The notes under the pieces: generated by a model
What the model saw: only the letters and a program-made list of their open reading frames with translations
Databases searched by the model: none
Told to the model about the DNA's origin: nothing
Part shown: in pieces, positions 1-7,748 of the stretch
Layout of the letters: each line of letters begins with the position of its first letter
Position numbering within the stretch: the stretch's first letter is position 1
Program-made: the position numbers and the translations under genes
Assembly: GCA_020024475.1 (NCBI GenBank)
Contig: JAHHTS010000033.1
Span: 1-24,914 of the forward strand
Direction of reading: 5' to 3'
Length of the DNA: 24,914 bases
From: Oscillospiraceae bacterium
GTDB lineage: Bacteria; Bacillota; Clostridia; Oscillospirales; Ruminococcaceae

Positions 1-2
1 CT

Positions 3-332
3 TCAAGAAAAACATATTCAAAAATTTTTAATAATATTTTCTCGAAAAAATATAAATTTTATAATGATATAAATTTTATAAACAAGAATAGTATTTTTGA
101 AAATTCTTTTGAAATAAATCTAGTTAATAAAAATGAGAAAAGTAAAGTTACTGATTTCTTTTTATCACTTGGAACAAAAGAAATAAAACATGAACTGGAA
201 CACATAAGTAATCAGATTGAATATTTTGAATATCAATCTTCTTTATATAGACAAATGTTTGAAAAAAACAAACAAGTAAATATAATTTCTGGATTTTCTG
301 TTGGAGTAATAATTTTTTTATTGATTATATAG
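3..332 (+). CDS. spoIIIAB: SpoIIIAB, stage III sporulation protein (3' part only)
   Basis: The window opens inside this gene. The frame is open from base 3 to a TAG at 330-332 and gives about 109 C-terminal residues. In Bacillus SpoIIIAB is about 171 residues long and is a mother-cell membrane protein related to type II secretion components (GspF-like). Visible features fit its C-terminal half: the stretch DFFLSLGTKEIKHELEHI, a charged helical region, and a terminal hydrophobic segment (SGFSVGVIIFLLII) that would anchor in the membrane. Identification rests mainly on position directly before an unmistakable spoIIIAC-AH series. The Shine-Dalgarno of the next gene (AGGAG, 331-335) overlaps this stop codon, which suggests translational coupling. 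The operon promoter, expected to be sigma-E dependent from knowledge of Bacillus, lies outside the window. Confidence 0.85.
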   Translation, partial: SRKTYSKIFNNIFSKKYKFYNDINFINKNSIFENSFEINLVNKNEKSKVTDFFLSLGTKEIKHELEHISNQIEYFEYQSSLYRQMFEKNKQVNIISGFSVGVIIFLLII

Positions 333-341
333 GAGCTAAAA

Positions 342-536
342 ATGGAAGTTGATTTGATTTTTAAAATTGCAGCAATAGGAATTATAATATCTGTATTGAA
401 TCAAGTACTTGTTAGATCTGGTAGAGAAGATCAAGCAATGCTTACAACATTAACAGGCCTTATTGTAGTGTTGACTATGGTTATAACACAGATAAAAGAA
501 CTTTTTATAACTATAAAATATTTATTTGAGCTTTAG
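342..536 (+). CDS. spoIIIAC: SpoIIIAC, stage III sporulation membrane protein
   Basis: This small protein of 64 residues (68 in Bacillus) has two hydrophobic segments, about residues 5-24 and 34-52, separated by the polar stretch RSGREDQA. The short length, the two-helix layout and the sequence VLVRSGREDQAMLTTLTGLI are typical of SpoIIIAC. It acts in the mother-cell membrane around the forespore as part of the SpoIIIA-SpoIIQ channel that keeps the engulfed forespore metabolically active. AGGAG at 331-335 is six bases before the ATG. Only three bases separate it from spoIIIAD. No odd residues or frame problems are seen. Confidence 0.95.
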   Translation: MEVDLIFKIAAIGIIISVLNQVLVRSGREDQAMLTTLTGLIVVLTMVITQIKELFITIKYLFEL

Positions 537-539
537 AAA

Positions 540-920
540 ATGGAATTTTTAAAAATATCAGTATTAATTCTTATTGCAGTTTTGATTATAGGAAGTTTAC
601 CTTTGTTTGATAAAGGATTAACTACCTTAATAACTATTTCCACATGTGTAATAGTTGTGCTATATGTTATGAGAAGCATAACACCAGCTATTGAAGTTAT
701 AAAAAATATAACTTCAAATCAAGGCACTATAGATTTTACTATTGTGTTTAAATCTATGGGAATAAGTTTAATTACACAATTCGTATCGGATGTGGCGCTT
801 GATAATGGAAATAAAGCTTTAGCAAACCAAATGTCTTTTGTAGGCAAAATAGCTATCGTAATACTTGCAATGCCAATTTTTATACAAGTGCTAGAAGTTA
901 TAGGACAATTTGTAAAATGA
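540..920 (+). CDS. spoIIIAD: SpoIIIAD, stage III sporulation membrane protein
   Basis: The product is 126 residues (133 in Bacillus), very hydrophobic, with about four membrane segments: near residues 4-22, 26-45, a central one around 70-90, and 103-123. SpoIIIAC and SpoIIIAD are related, and the LITQFVSDVALDNGNKALANQ stretch parallels the polar loop of SpoIIIAC. It belongs to the mother-cell membrane part of the SpoIIIA-SpoIIQ complex. The ATG lies three bases after the spoIIIAC stop with no strong Shine-Dalgarno, so it probably depends on coupled translation. Its stop overlaps the start of spoIIIAE by four bases (ATGA at 917-920). Confidence 0.94.
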   Translation: MEFLKISVLILIAVLIIGSLPLFDKGLTTLITISTCVIVVLYVMRSITPAIEVIKNITSNQGTIDFTIVFKSMGISLITQFVSDVALDNGNKALANQMSFVGKIAIVILAMPIFIQVLEVIGQFVK

Positions 921-1972
921 AAAGATTATTGTTAATGTTTGTGGCAATTAGCTTGTTTTTGATTCCAAATACAGCTTATGCAGACAATGACTATGAAAAA
1001 CAATTAAATGAAATCACAGAAGAATATGGTGTTGATTATAGTGCCATTGAAAATATCACCCTCGAAGGTGTCTTGCAATCTATAATTGAAAGAATTAAGC
1101 AGAGAATATATGAACCTTTAGATATATTCTTCAAAATGGGTGCGATTATTTTTCTTTGTTCAATATTAAAAGTTATTCAAAATGATAAAAAATCTGACAT
1201 TATAGACACAGTTTGTACCTTGATAGTTTTTTTGTCACTATTAGGCCCTATAAGAAATATTATTTCAATGGTAGAACAAAATATATTTTCTATCAAAAAC
1301 TTTATGGTATCATTTATTCCAGTTTTCTGTGGTGTTTCTATGGCAAGCGGCGAATTTGTAACAGCAACAATTTACAATGGATTTTTTTTAACAAGTTTGA
1401 TTTTTGTAGCTAGCTTTTGTATAAAAATAGTCTTACCATCTATAAATCTATTTTTTGCATTGATTGTGTCAAATTCATTATCTCCATTTATTAAGCTGAA
1501 GAGCTTAAGCGACTTTTATTTAAAAGCTATTAAATGGGCAATGAAATCAGCTGTTTCGATTATTTGTTTTGCTTTGACATTACAGACTATAATTTCTCAG
1601 GGCAAAGATACTTTAACTGTTAAAACGGGAAAATTATTTGCAGGTTCAGCAATACCTATAATTGGATCAACATTGCAAGACGCTATTGGCAGTGTATTTG
1701 CTAGTATGGAGACTATAAAAGGCTTTGCTGGTGCAGCGGGTTTATTAGTCGTCACATATATTTTTTTACCTAGTATAATCGCGCTTGCTATACATTGGTT
1801 ATATGTTAATGGTTTGTATATAATTTCTGATATGTTTGAAATACAAAGTATATCAAGTTGTATTCAAGGTTTTATACAAATTATAGAACTAATGATTTCG
1901 ATTATTTTTCTTTTTATGATAATGCTTATTTTTTCTATTACAATTATGATAAGTCTCACTAATGGAGTTTAA
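917..1972 (+). CDS. spoIIIAE: SpoIIIAE, stage III sporulation polytopic membrane protein
   Basis: The product is 351 residues, shorter than the roughly 400 of Bacillus SpoIIIAE. It starts with a clear signal peptide (positively charged KR, hydrophobic core, likely cleavage after AYA at residue 22). A soluble segment follows to about residue 68, then six to seven hydrophobic segments reach the C-terminus. This is the most polytopic SpoIIIA protein and probably forms the export gate of the mother-cell channel, which is known in outline but not in mechanism. The start codon overlaps the spoIIIAD stop in an ATGA, a classic coupled start. The last codons contain the ribosome binding site of spoIIIAF. 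Confidence 0.94.
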   Translation: MKRLLLMFVAISLFLIPNTAYADNDYEKQLNEITEEYGVDYSAIENITLEGVLQSIIERIKQRIYEPLDIFFKMGAIIFLCSILKVIQNDKKSDIIDTVCTLIVFLSLLGPIRNIISMVEQNIFSIKNFMVSFIPVFCGVSMASGEFVTATIYNGFFLTSLIFVASFCIKIVLPSINLFFALIVSNSLSPFIKLKSLSDFYLKAIKWAMKSAVSIICFALTLQTIISQGKDTLTVKTGKLFAGSAIPIIGSTLQDAIGSVFASMETIKGFAGAAGLLVVTYIFLPSIIALAIHWLYVNGLYIISDMFEIQSISSCIQGFIQIIELMISIIFLFMIMLIFSITIMISLTNGV

Positions 1973-1973
1973 A

Positions 1974-2423
1974 ATGAACACTATTTTAAAAGCTATAGGT
2001 GCATTATGCATTATGGCATATATCACCGGTTTGGTTTCAAATATGGTAGAAATAAATCAAACCCAAAAAGCGATAAGGTTGGTATGTACTATTTATATAA
2101 TTTCATCATTAGTTGTTCGTATACCGAACACCAAATATCTCGAAGTTAATAATATGCTAAATTATAGTAATGAAAGTGTCTCAGATAACACATTTGATTA
2201 TATTATTGATAAAACAGAAAAAATAGTTGAAAATGACATAGAAAAAGTGTTAGATGAAAATTTTATATCCTATACAAATGTTAACGTGCATATACATAAA
2301 CAAAGCGAAGGAATAGATATATCGGATGTGACTATATATGGCGTGTCGGATAAAGATCAAAGTTTAGTATTACAAATTATAAGCAGTGTTACAAATGAAG
2401 AAAAAATAATTTTTGGAGATTAA
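1974..2423 (+). CDS. spoIIIAF: SpoIIIAF, stage III sporulation protein
   Basis: I place the start at the ATG of 1974, not the in-frame ATG at 1962, because GGAG at 1964-1967 is six bases upstream of 1974 and nothing comparable precedes 1962. The product is then 149 residues (about 206 in Bacillus). Two N-terminal membrane helices (about residues 5-22 and 33-52) are followed by a soluble domain of roughly 95 residues that is rich in Asp, Glu and Asn. SpoIIIAF soluble domains belong to the ring-building fold family, and the beta-like tail (VNVHIHKQ then ISDVTIYGV) fits that. It is thought to assemble with SpoIIIAG and SpoIIIAH into rings between the two forespore membranes. Confidence 0.88.
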   Translation: MNTILKAIGALCIMAYITGLVSNMVEINQTQKAIRLVCTIYIISSLVVRIPNTKYLEVNNMLNYSNESVSDNTFDYIIDKTEKIVENDIEKVLDENFISYTNVNVHIHKQSEGIDISDVTIYGVSDKDQSLVLQIISSVTNEEKIIFGD

Positions 2424-2424
2424 A

Positions 2425-2964
2425 ATGAAAAATTCAAAATTTACAGAGCTATTCAAAAAATTATTTGATAAATTTGGTTTTAATATTTTTATAATATTAG
2501 GGCTTTTGGGCGTGATATTAATTTTCTTAAGTGAATTTGATACTAAAAAAGTTAATAATGATAAATTACATAATGAAGTTGAGGATTACGAACAACAAAT
2601 AAAAACAGAGCTTGAAAGTATTCTATCAACAGTAGATGGAGCAGGCGATGTAAAAGTAATGCTAACAATAGAATCCGGTCAGGAAAATATATATGCGTGC
2701 CAAGAAAAAACTTCAAAAGATGAACAATCAACAGCGGGAGAGAAAAATGGACAGCGATCTACGTACGAAAATGAAGTAGTTATGGTTACTACTGGCTCTG
2801 AAAAACAAGCATTAGTCGAAAAAACTATGCAACCAGCTGTTCAGGGAGTAGTAGTGGTTTGTCAAGGAGCAGACAATATTAAAGTCACAAGTGACATAAC
2901 AAATGCTGTTTCAGTAGTGTTAAATATACCAACAAACAGAATTTGTGTAATAAAAATGAAATAA
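2425..2964 (+). CDS. spoIIIAG: SpoIIIAG, stage III sporulation ring protein
   Basis: A TTG at 2413 is in frame, but the ATG at 2425 has GGAG (2415-2418) six bases upstream and is preferred, giving 179 residues (229 in Bacillus). There is a short cytoplasmic N-terminus, one membrane helix (about residues 20-37), then an intermembrane domain. Landmarks are GAGDVKVMLTIESG, a polar Gln/Glu/Ser/Thr-rich insertion around residues 92-115, and the conserved C-terminal end VTSDITNAVSVVLNIPTNRI. In Bacillus SpoIIIAG forms a large ring resembling secretion-system rings. It is co-transcribed with spoIIIAF and spoIIIAH. Confidence 0.93.
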   Translation: MKNSKFTELFKKLFDKFGFNIFIILGLLGVILIFLSEFDTKKVNNDKLHNEVEDYEQQIKTELESILSTVDGAGDVKVMLTIESGQENIYACQEKTSKDEQSTAGEKNGQRSTYENEVVMVTTGSEKQALVEKTMQPAVQGVVVVCQGADNIKVTSDITNAVSVVLNIPTNRICVIKMK

Positions 2965-2976
2965 ATGGAGGCAATT

Positions 2977-3579
2977 ATGAAAAATATCAATAAACAAAGA
3001 AAGGTATCTTTAGTTATTTTAAGTTTTGCTATGGTTATAGCAGTATATCTTAATTGGCAGTATGCTAAGAAATCAGATGATAATTTTATAGTTACGGATG
3101 GCATGGTTCAACAAATGAATGCCGAGACTGAAATGAGCCAAGCAGATATGCTTATGACCAGTGATGAATATGAAACTAAAAATTATGGTGACGCTCAGCT
3201 TGTAGCAACAACTAAAAGTGACAGTGATAAATATTTTGAACAAGCTAGATTATCAAGACAAAAAACAAGAGATGAGGCTTTAGACACTCTACAAAAATCA
3301 TTGAAAAATTCTAAATTAAGCGATTCTGAAAAAAAGGAAGCAACAGCTCAACTTTCGAAAATTATTCAGGATATGACAACTGAAACCGATATAGAAAATA
3401 TGGTTAAAGCTAAAGGATTTAGTGATTGTGTGGCAAGTATATTTGATGGAAAAATTACTTTAGCAGTGCGGCCTATAAATGGAGAACTAACAAAAGCTGA
3501 TGCTGCAAAAATTAGAGATATCGTTTTATCAAAGAGCACAATTTCTTCACAAAATATTGTCGTTGTAGAAGTAAAATAG
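2977..3579 (+). CDS. spoIIIAH: SpoIIIAH, stage III sporulation protein, partner of SpoIIQ
   Basis: GGAGG at 2967-2971 sits five bases before the ATG at 2977, so I choose it over the in-frame ATG at 2965, which overlaps that ribosome binding site. The product is 200 residues (218 in Bacillus): a basic N-terminus (KNINKQRK), one membrane helix (about residues 10-26), a long charged, probably helical linker (residues 80-125), and a C-terminal domain with the YscJ/FliF-type ring-building fold, ending SSQNIVVVEVK. In Bacillus this domain binds forespore SpoIIQ across the intermembrane space. It is the last gene of the locus. No terminator hairpin is visible behind it before the next promoter. Confidence 0.93.
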   Translation: MKNINKQRKVSLVILSFAMVIAVYLNWQYAKKSDDNFIVTDGMVQQMNAETEMSQADMLMTSDEYETKNYGDAQLVATTKSDSDKYFEQARLSRQKTRDEALDTLQKSLKNSKLSDSEKKEATAQLSKIIQDMTTETDIENMVKAKGFSDCVASIFDGKITLAVRPINGELTKADAAKIRDIVLSKSTISSQNIVVVEVK

Positions 3580-3581
3580 TG

Positions 3582-3610
3582 TTGTTATATTTATACAATA
3601 GTGGTATAAT
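3582..3610 (+). promoter_or_regulatory. Promoter of the asp23-to-recN operon
   Basis: TTGTTA (3582-3587) and TATAAT (3605-3610) are separated by exactly 17 bases, and TG at 3602-3603 makes an extended -10. Transcription would start near 3617, leaving a leader of about 95 bases before asp23. I see no riboswitch-like fold or T-box in that leader. The site is read from consensus only. Confidence 0.75.
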
Positions 3611-3712
3611 AATATCTAAACTAATGATAAATTTGCATTTTATGATGTAATTTATTCACAATAAATACATTTTATGCAGTTTTTAGTTAAATATTAACAG
3701 GAGGCGTTAATT

Positions 3713-4063
3713 ATGGAAGTTAAAAATATATCTAAACAATCTGGTAATGTCCAAATTTCTTTGGCTGTTATTGAAAAAGTTTCTAAACTTGCTGCGCTAG
3801 AAATAGAGGGTGTGAAAGATGTTTCAGTCGGTTCTACAGGTGTGAAAGGAATTTTTGCTAAAACAAATCTGCCTAAGTCAGTTGAAGTAAATATGTATGA
3901 TGGTGTAGCGGACATTACACTGAATATTGTTGTTAAGTATGGATTTAAGCTTTCTACTGTTTGCAAAGCGGTACAGCAAGCTGTTAAGTATAATGTCCAA
4001 AGCATGGTTAATGTTACAGTTTCAAAGGTTAATATTATTGTAAGTGGCGTTGAAGCTGTTTAA
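3713..4063 (+). CDS. Asp23/Gls24 family protein (DUF322)
   Basis: The product is 116 residues. The domain pattern GNVQISLAVIEKVSKLAALEIEGVKDVSVG, then DGVADITLNIVVKYG and a helical VCKAVQQAVKYNVQSM stretch, is the Asp23 family signature. Family members in Firmicutes are small cytoplasmic proteins, some membrane-associated and alkaline-shock or envelope-stress related. In many Clostridia the gene sits directly before nusB, as here. AGGAGG (3699-3704) is eight bases before the ATG. The precise function is unknown for the nusB-linked type. It is first in a long operon with its own promoter, so it may be expressed constitutively. Confidence 0.9.
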   Translation: MEVKNISKQSGNVQISLAVIEKVSKLAALEIEGVKDVSVGSTGVKGIFAKTNLPKSVEVNMYDGVADITLNIVVKYGFKLSTVCKAVQQAVKYNVQSMVNVTVSKVNIIVSGVEAV

Positions 4064-4124
4064 ACGGAGTAATATATTTTAAGGAATTAAGCAAACACAT
4101 TGTTTGTAAAAGGGAAAGAGAAAT

Positions 4125-4541
4125 ATGATGACAAGACATAAATCAAGAGAAAATGCATTTATCGCTGTTTTTGAAGCAAGTTTTAATGCTAATGATTTGG
4201 AAGATATTTTAGCTGTAACACAGGAATTGCCAGAATATGAAGAATATATGCTAGATGATTTTGCTTTAAACATTATCAAAACATATTATAATCATGCCGA
4301 TGAAGTTAATGAGATGATTCAGTCAAAACTGAAGAACTGGAAATCAGATAGGATTTCACGTGTATGTAGTGCGATTCTTAGAATATCAACAGCAGAAATG
4401 ATGTATTCTAATGAAGAAATGGACAGTATAGTTATAAATGAAGCTGTTGAGCTTAGCAAAAAATTTGCTGGCGAGAATGATTATCAATTCATTAATGGAG
4501 TTCTTGGCGCTATTTCAAAAGAACTTCGCGAAAGCAAATAA
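4125..4541 (+). CDS. nusB: NusB, transcription antitermination factor
   Basis: The product is 138 residues, the usual length. NusB is an all-helical RNA-binding protein that with NusE (ribosomal protein S10) binds boxA RNA in rRNA operons and prevents premature termination. The N-terminus RHKSRENAFIAVFEAS corresponds to the conserved 'R..R..A.Q.LY' helix. The C-terminus VINEAVELSKKFAGENDYQFINGVLGAI is the most conserved family stretch. Two adjacent ATGs exist (4125 and 4128); 4125 is taken because it lies nearer the purine-rich AGGGA at 4111-4115. The stop codon abuts the next ATG (TAAATG), suggesting coupled translation. Confidence 0.95.
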   Translation: MMTRHKSRENAFIAVFEASFNANDLEDILAVTQELPEYEEYMLDDFALNIIKTYYNHADEVNEMIQSKLKNWKSDRISRVCSAILRISTAEMMYSNEEMDSIVINEAVELSKKFAGENDYQFINGVLGAISKELRESK

Positions 4542-5462
4542 ATGATTACTCTTGGGATTGATACCAGTAATTATGCCACTTCGGTGGCACTGGTGGATAA
4601 TGAAAAACATGAAGTTATATTTGCGGATAAAAGGTTTTTGCCAGTAGAGCCTGGCTCAATAGGAATTCGCCAACAACAAGCTTTATTTGAACATATTAAA
4701 AATCTCACCGATATCTTTTCTAATTTTAAAAAAGAGGATATCGGTGCTGTTGGCGTGTCAGTAAAACCTAGAGATGAAGAAAGTTCATATATGCCTTGCT
4801 TTTTAGTGGGTAAAATGGTTGCCAATTCAATAGCTGGCATTCTTGGGGTTCCTGTTGTAGAACTGTCTCATCAAACTGGACATCTAACTAGTGTTTTATT
4901 TGATATAAATAAAGAAGAACTTTTTAATCAGGATTTATTAATGCTTCATGTTTCTGGTGGAACAACTGATATCATGTTATCTAAAGGCGGAAAGGTTGCA
5001 AAAACGATAGGATCATCATTAGATTTATTTGCTGGACAAGCAGTGGATAGACTTGGAGTTAAATTAGGATTTCCATTTCCTGCTGGCGAATATGTATCTG
5101 AACTAGCTGAGAAATGTAATGAAACTATTAATCCGAAAGTTACAGTTAAGGGCTTTAATTGTAATCTTTCTGGATTAGAAAACCAGTGCAACAAACTTTT
5201 AGAAGAAGGGTACAGAGATGAATATGTATGTAAGTATTGTCTCACATTTATAGCTAAAACTTTAATAGTAATGATAAAAAGGGCTCAAAAAGAATTTGGT
5301 GATTTGCCTTTAGTTTTAGCTGGTGGTGTTATGAGTTCTAAAATAATAAAAACAATAATAAAAAAAGAACTACCTGATGCAATGTTTGCAAGACCCTCAC
5401 TTTCAAGTGACAATGCAATCGGTGTAGCAGTTAGCGCATATAGAAAGGTGAAAAATGGCTGA
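4542..5462 (+). CDS. TsaD/Kae1-like protein (peptidase M22 family paralogue)
   Basis: The 306 residues align along their whole length with the ASKHA-fold protein TsaD/Kae1. Matches are GIDTSNYATSVALV (residues 5-18, phosphate loop), the metal motif HxxxH at H110 and H114, SGGTTDI at 138-144, GSSLDLFAGQAVDRLG at 157-172, and SDNAIGVA at 289-296. It differs from true TsaD, which makes the t6A base of tRNA: it is shorter than the usual 330-345 residues, the CDE of the first loop reads NYA, and SFSGLKT is replaced by NLSGLEN. In Clostridia a TsaD-like gene occurs between nusB and xseA, so this is probably a family-specific paralogue and not the housekeeping tsaD. Its own function is not known to me. 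It overlaps xseA by eight bases. Confidence 0.82.
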   Translation: MITLGIDTSNYATSVALVDNEKHEVIFADKRFLPVEPGSIGIRQQQALFEHIKNLTDIFSNFKKEDIGAVGVSVKPRDEESSYMPCFLVGKMVANSIAGILGVPVVELSHQTGHLTSVLFDINKEELFNQDLLMLHVSGGTTDIMLSKGGKVAKTIGSSLDLFAGQAVDRLGVKLGFPFPAGEYVSELAEKCNETINPKVTVKGFNCNLSGLENQCNKLLEEGYRDEYVCKYCLTFIAKTLIVMIKRAQKEFGDLPLVLAGGVMSSKIIKTIIKKELPDAMFARPSLSSDNAIGVAVSAYRKVKNG

Positions 5463-6657
5463 TATCTTATCTGTTACTTCATTAAATTTATATGTAAAAT
5501 CTATACTCGACTCAAATTCTAGTCTTAATAGCATTGCTGTTGAAGGAGAACTATCTAACTTTAAAAAGTATCCATCTGGACATTGCTATTTTACACTTAA
5601 AGACAGTAATTCGTCCATAAAAGGTGTAATGTTCTCAAGTTATGTACGAGGACTAAATTTTATGCCAGAAAATGGCATGAAAGTAATCGTAAAAGGTAAA
5701 GTTTCATTGTATGAAAGAGATGGAGCATATCAAATTTATGTTACAAATATGTTTTTAGGTGGTGCAGGAGCGTATCAAATTGCTTTTGAAAAACTTAAAG
5801 AAAAATTAGAAAAAGAGGGCTTATTTAGACAAGATTTAAAAAAATCTTTACCTGCAATCCCATTTAAAATAGGTGTAGCAACTTCAGCCAAAGGTGCGGC
5901 TATACATGATATTATAAGTGTGGCTCAGCGAAGATTTCCATGTGTTGAAATCGTCGTTGCTCCTTGCATGGTTCAGGGAAAAGAAGCAGAGCCCACAATT
6001 ATAAACGCAATAAAACAACTAGAAAGTATAGATGATATAGAGCTTATAATTATAGCTAGGGGTGGAGGCAGTAAAGAGGATTTATGGGTTTTTAATAGTG
6101 AATCTATTGCTAGAACAGCTTTTGCATGTAAAAAACCTACGATAAGTGCGATTGGACATGAAGTAGACTATTCTATATTGGATTTTGTATGTGATATTAG
6201 AGCTGCAACTCCAACAGCAGCTGCTGAACTTGCGTTACCAGATATTTATTCACTTAAAATGCAAATAGGAATACAGGAACGAAGTATAGTTAAAAATATA
6301 AATTCTATAATAGATAATTGCAAAAATAGATTGCTTTTAACAGAAAAATCTGAGGGATTTATGTCAGTAAAAAATGGTATTATATTAAGCAATAATAAAC
6401 TAAAAATGCTAGAAAATAGCCTCTCATCTATTATTGAAAATAAAATAGAGATACTAACACAGTCTGTTGTATCGAGAAGTGAGATTTTAGAAAATCAGAG
6501 CCCATTAAATAATTTAAAAAAGGGATATGCTTTAATTTATAAAGATAACTTACTTGTAAAGGATAGTAACCTTACGGTTGGAGATATGGCTAAAATAGTT
6601 ACATTTAATCAAGAAGTTGAATGTGAAGTTAAAAAAGTTAGACCAAGAGAGGTATAA
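5455..6657 (+). CDS. xseA: Exodeoxyribonuclease VII large subunit
   Basis: The product is 400 residues. An N-terminal OB-fold (residues 1-100, with FKKYPSGHCYFTLKD) is followed by the catalytic domain. Conserved catalytic positions are visible: D152 in GAAIHDIIS, R202 in ARGGGSKEDL, and H235 and D238 in GHEVDYS, matching the residues shown to matter in the E. coli enzyme. A long helical region (about 265-360) would bind the small subunits. The complex degrades single-stranded DNA from either end to short oligonucleotides in repair. The start codon lies inside the end of the upstream gene, with AAAGGTG just before it. The small-subunit gene follows after three bases. Confidence 0.97.
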   Translation: MADILSVTSLNLYVKSILDSNSSLNSIAVEGELSNFKKYPSGHCYFTLKDSNSSIKGVMFSSYVRGLNFMPENGMKVIVKGKVSLYERDGAYQIYVTNMFLGGAGAYQIAFEKLKEKLEKEGLFRQDLKKSLPAIPFKIGVATSAKGAAIHDIISVAQRRFPCVEIVVAPCMVQGKEAEPTIINAIKQLESIDDIELIIIARGGGSKEDLWVFNSESIARTAFACKKPTISAIGHEVDYSILDFVCDIRAATPTAAAELALPDIYSLKMQIGIQERSIVKNINSIIDNCKNRLLLTEKSEGFMSVKNGIILSNNKLKMLENSLSSIIENKIEILTQSVVSRSEILENQSPLNNLKKGYALIYKDNLLVKDSNLTVGDMAKIVTFNQEVECEVKKVRPREV

Positions 6658-6660
6658 AGT

Positions 6661-6858
6661 ATGAATTATACATTTGAAAGCGCCATGAATAGATTAGATG
6701 AAATTTCTGCATTATTATCTGAAAACAATATTACATTAGACGAATCATTAAAACTCTACGAAGAAGGAGTAAGACTTCTAGCTTTTTGCAATTCTAAACT
6801 CCAACAAGCACAAATTAAAATTAATGATATAAACGGAAATAAATTGGAGACGGAATAA
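6661..6858 (+). CDS. xseB: Exodeoxyribonuclease VII small subunit
   Basis: The product is 65 residues, slightly short of the usual 70-80. The pattern TFESAMNRLDEISALLSE then LDESLKLYEEGVRLL and a coiled-coil tail is diagnostic of XseB, a helical hairpin protein that packs on the long helices of XseA. It begins three bases after xseA. GGAGACGG (6846-6853) within its last codons serves as the ribosome binding site of the next gene. Several copies of XseB bind each XseA, which fits co-translation from one message. Confidence 0.95.
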   Translation: MNYTFESAMNRLDEISALLSENNITLDESLKLYEEGVRLLAFCNSKLQQAQIKINDINGNKLETE

Positions 6859-6860
6859 TA

Positions 6861-7733
6861 ATGAACAATCAAATTTATATAGAAGCAGTGGAAAAAGAAT
6901 TAGAGAAATGCTGCGATGAATTTTTTTATGATGATTCAGTAGTGTCTAAAGCAGCAAAGTACTCACTGTTAAGTTCGGGTAAAAGAATAAGAGCAACTCT
7001 AATATTTATTACAGCAAAAATGTGTGATAAAAATTGGAGAGATTATTTAAGGTTTGCTTGTGCAGTTGAAATGGTTCATTGCTATTCTCTTATACATGAT
7101 GATATGCCTTGCATGGATAATGATGATTTGCGAAGAGGCAAGCCTTCATGCCATAAGGCTTTTGGGGAAGCCACCGCTTTACTAGCTGGTGATGCATTAT
7201 TAGGTTGTGGTCTTGAAACTATATCAAATGATAAAAACTTTTCGGATTTGATAAAAGTTAAAGCCATGAAATTAATAACAAAAGCTATGGGGCCTAAAGG
7301 TATGATTTTTGGGCAGGAGCTTGATCTTAAATATGAGAATATTCCTGCTGATAAAGATACACTTAATACTATTCATCAGCATAAAACAGGGAGATTAATT
7401 TCATTATGTGGACAACTCGGTAGTCTTGATACTAATTTAACCAATGTTCAAAATGAAGCTTTAAATTTATTTTTTGAAAACATAGGAATTGTATTTCAAA
7501 TCATAGATGACATTCTAGATGTTGAAGGTGATGTTAATCGGCTTGGAAAACCAATTGGTAGTGATGCAGATAATAACAAGTCAACATTTATTTCCTTATA
7601 TGGATTAGACGAATCTAAAAGAATCGCAAAAGATATGACTGATAAAGCTAACAAAGCAATAAAACTTGCTTTTGGTAATAACTCTGACGAAATTATAGAG
7701 TATACAACATATCTCCTTAATAGAAAAAAGTAG
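6861..7733 (+). CDS. ispA: Farnesyl/geranyl diphosphate synthase (polyprenyl synthetase)
   Basis: The product is 290 residues, the usual length for short-chain bacterial FPP synthases. The first Asp-rich motif is DDMPCMD at residues 80-86 followed by NDDLRRGKP; its four-residue gap is the bacterial type II form. The second is DDILD at 216-220. GQELDLKYE at 151-159, KTGRLI at 175-180 and GKPIGSDADNNKST at 229-242 are further family blocks. It condenses dimethylallyl and isopentenyl diphosphates to farnesyl diphosphate for undecaprenyl carrier and quinone chains. The gene follows xseB after two bases, and dxs, which starts the pathway supplying its substrate, lies two genes downstream. Confidence 0.96.
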   Translation: MNNQIYIEAVEKELEKCCDEFFYDDSVVSKAAKYSLLSSGKRIRATLIFITAKMCDKNWRDYLRFACAVEMVHCYSLIHDDMPCMDNDDLRRGKPSCHKAFGEATALLAGDALLGCGLETISNDKNFSDLIKVKAMKLITKAMGPKGMIFGQELDLKYENIPADKDTLNTIHQHKTGRLISLCGQLGSLDTNLTNVQNEALNLFFENIGIVFQIIDDILDVEGDVNRLGKPIGSDADNNKSTFISLYGLDESKRIAKDMTDKANKAIKLAFGNNSDEIIEYTTYLLNRKK

Positions 7734-7748
7734 AGAAGTAATGAATAA

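Noticed and set aside
1213..1413. A 66-codon + strand frame inside spoIIIAE
   Set aside because: It lies wholly within a well-supported membrane protein gene and its Tyr/Phe-rich translation looks like a frame shadow.
4092..4106. Small hairpin CAAAC-ACATT-GTTTG between asp23 and nusB
   Set aside because: Only five base pairs and no T tract follow, so it is unlikely to be a terminator; probably chance in an AT-rich gap.
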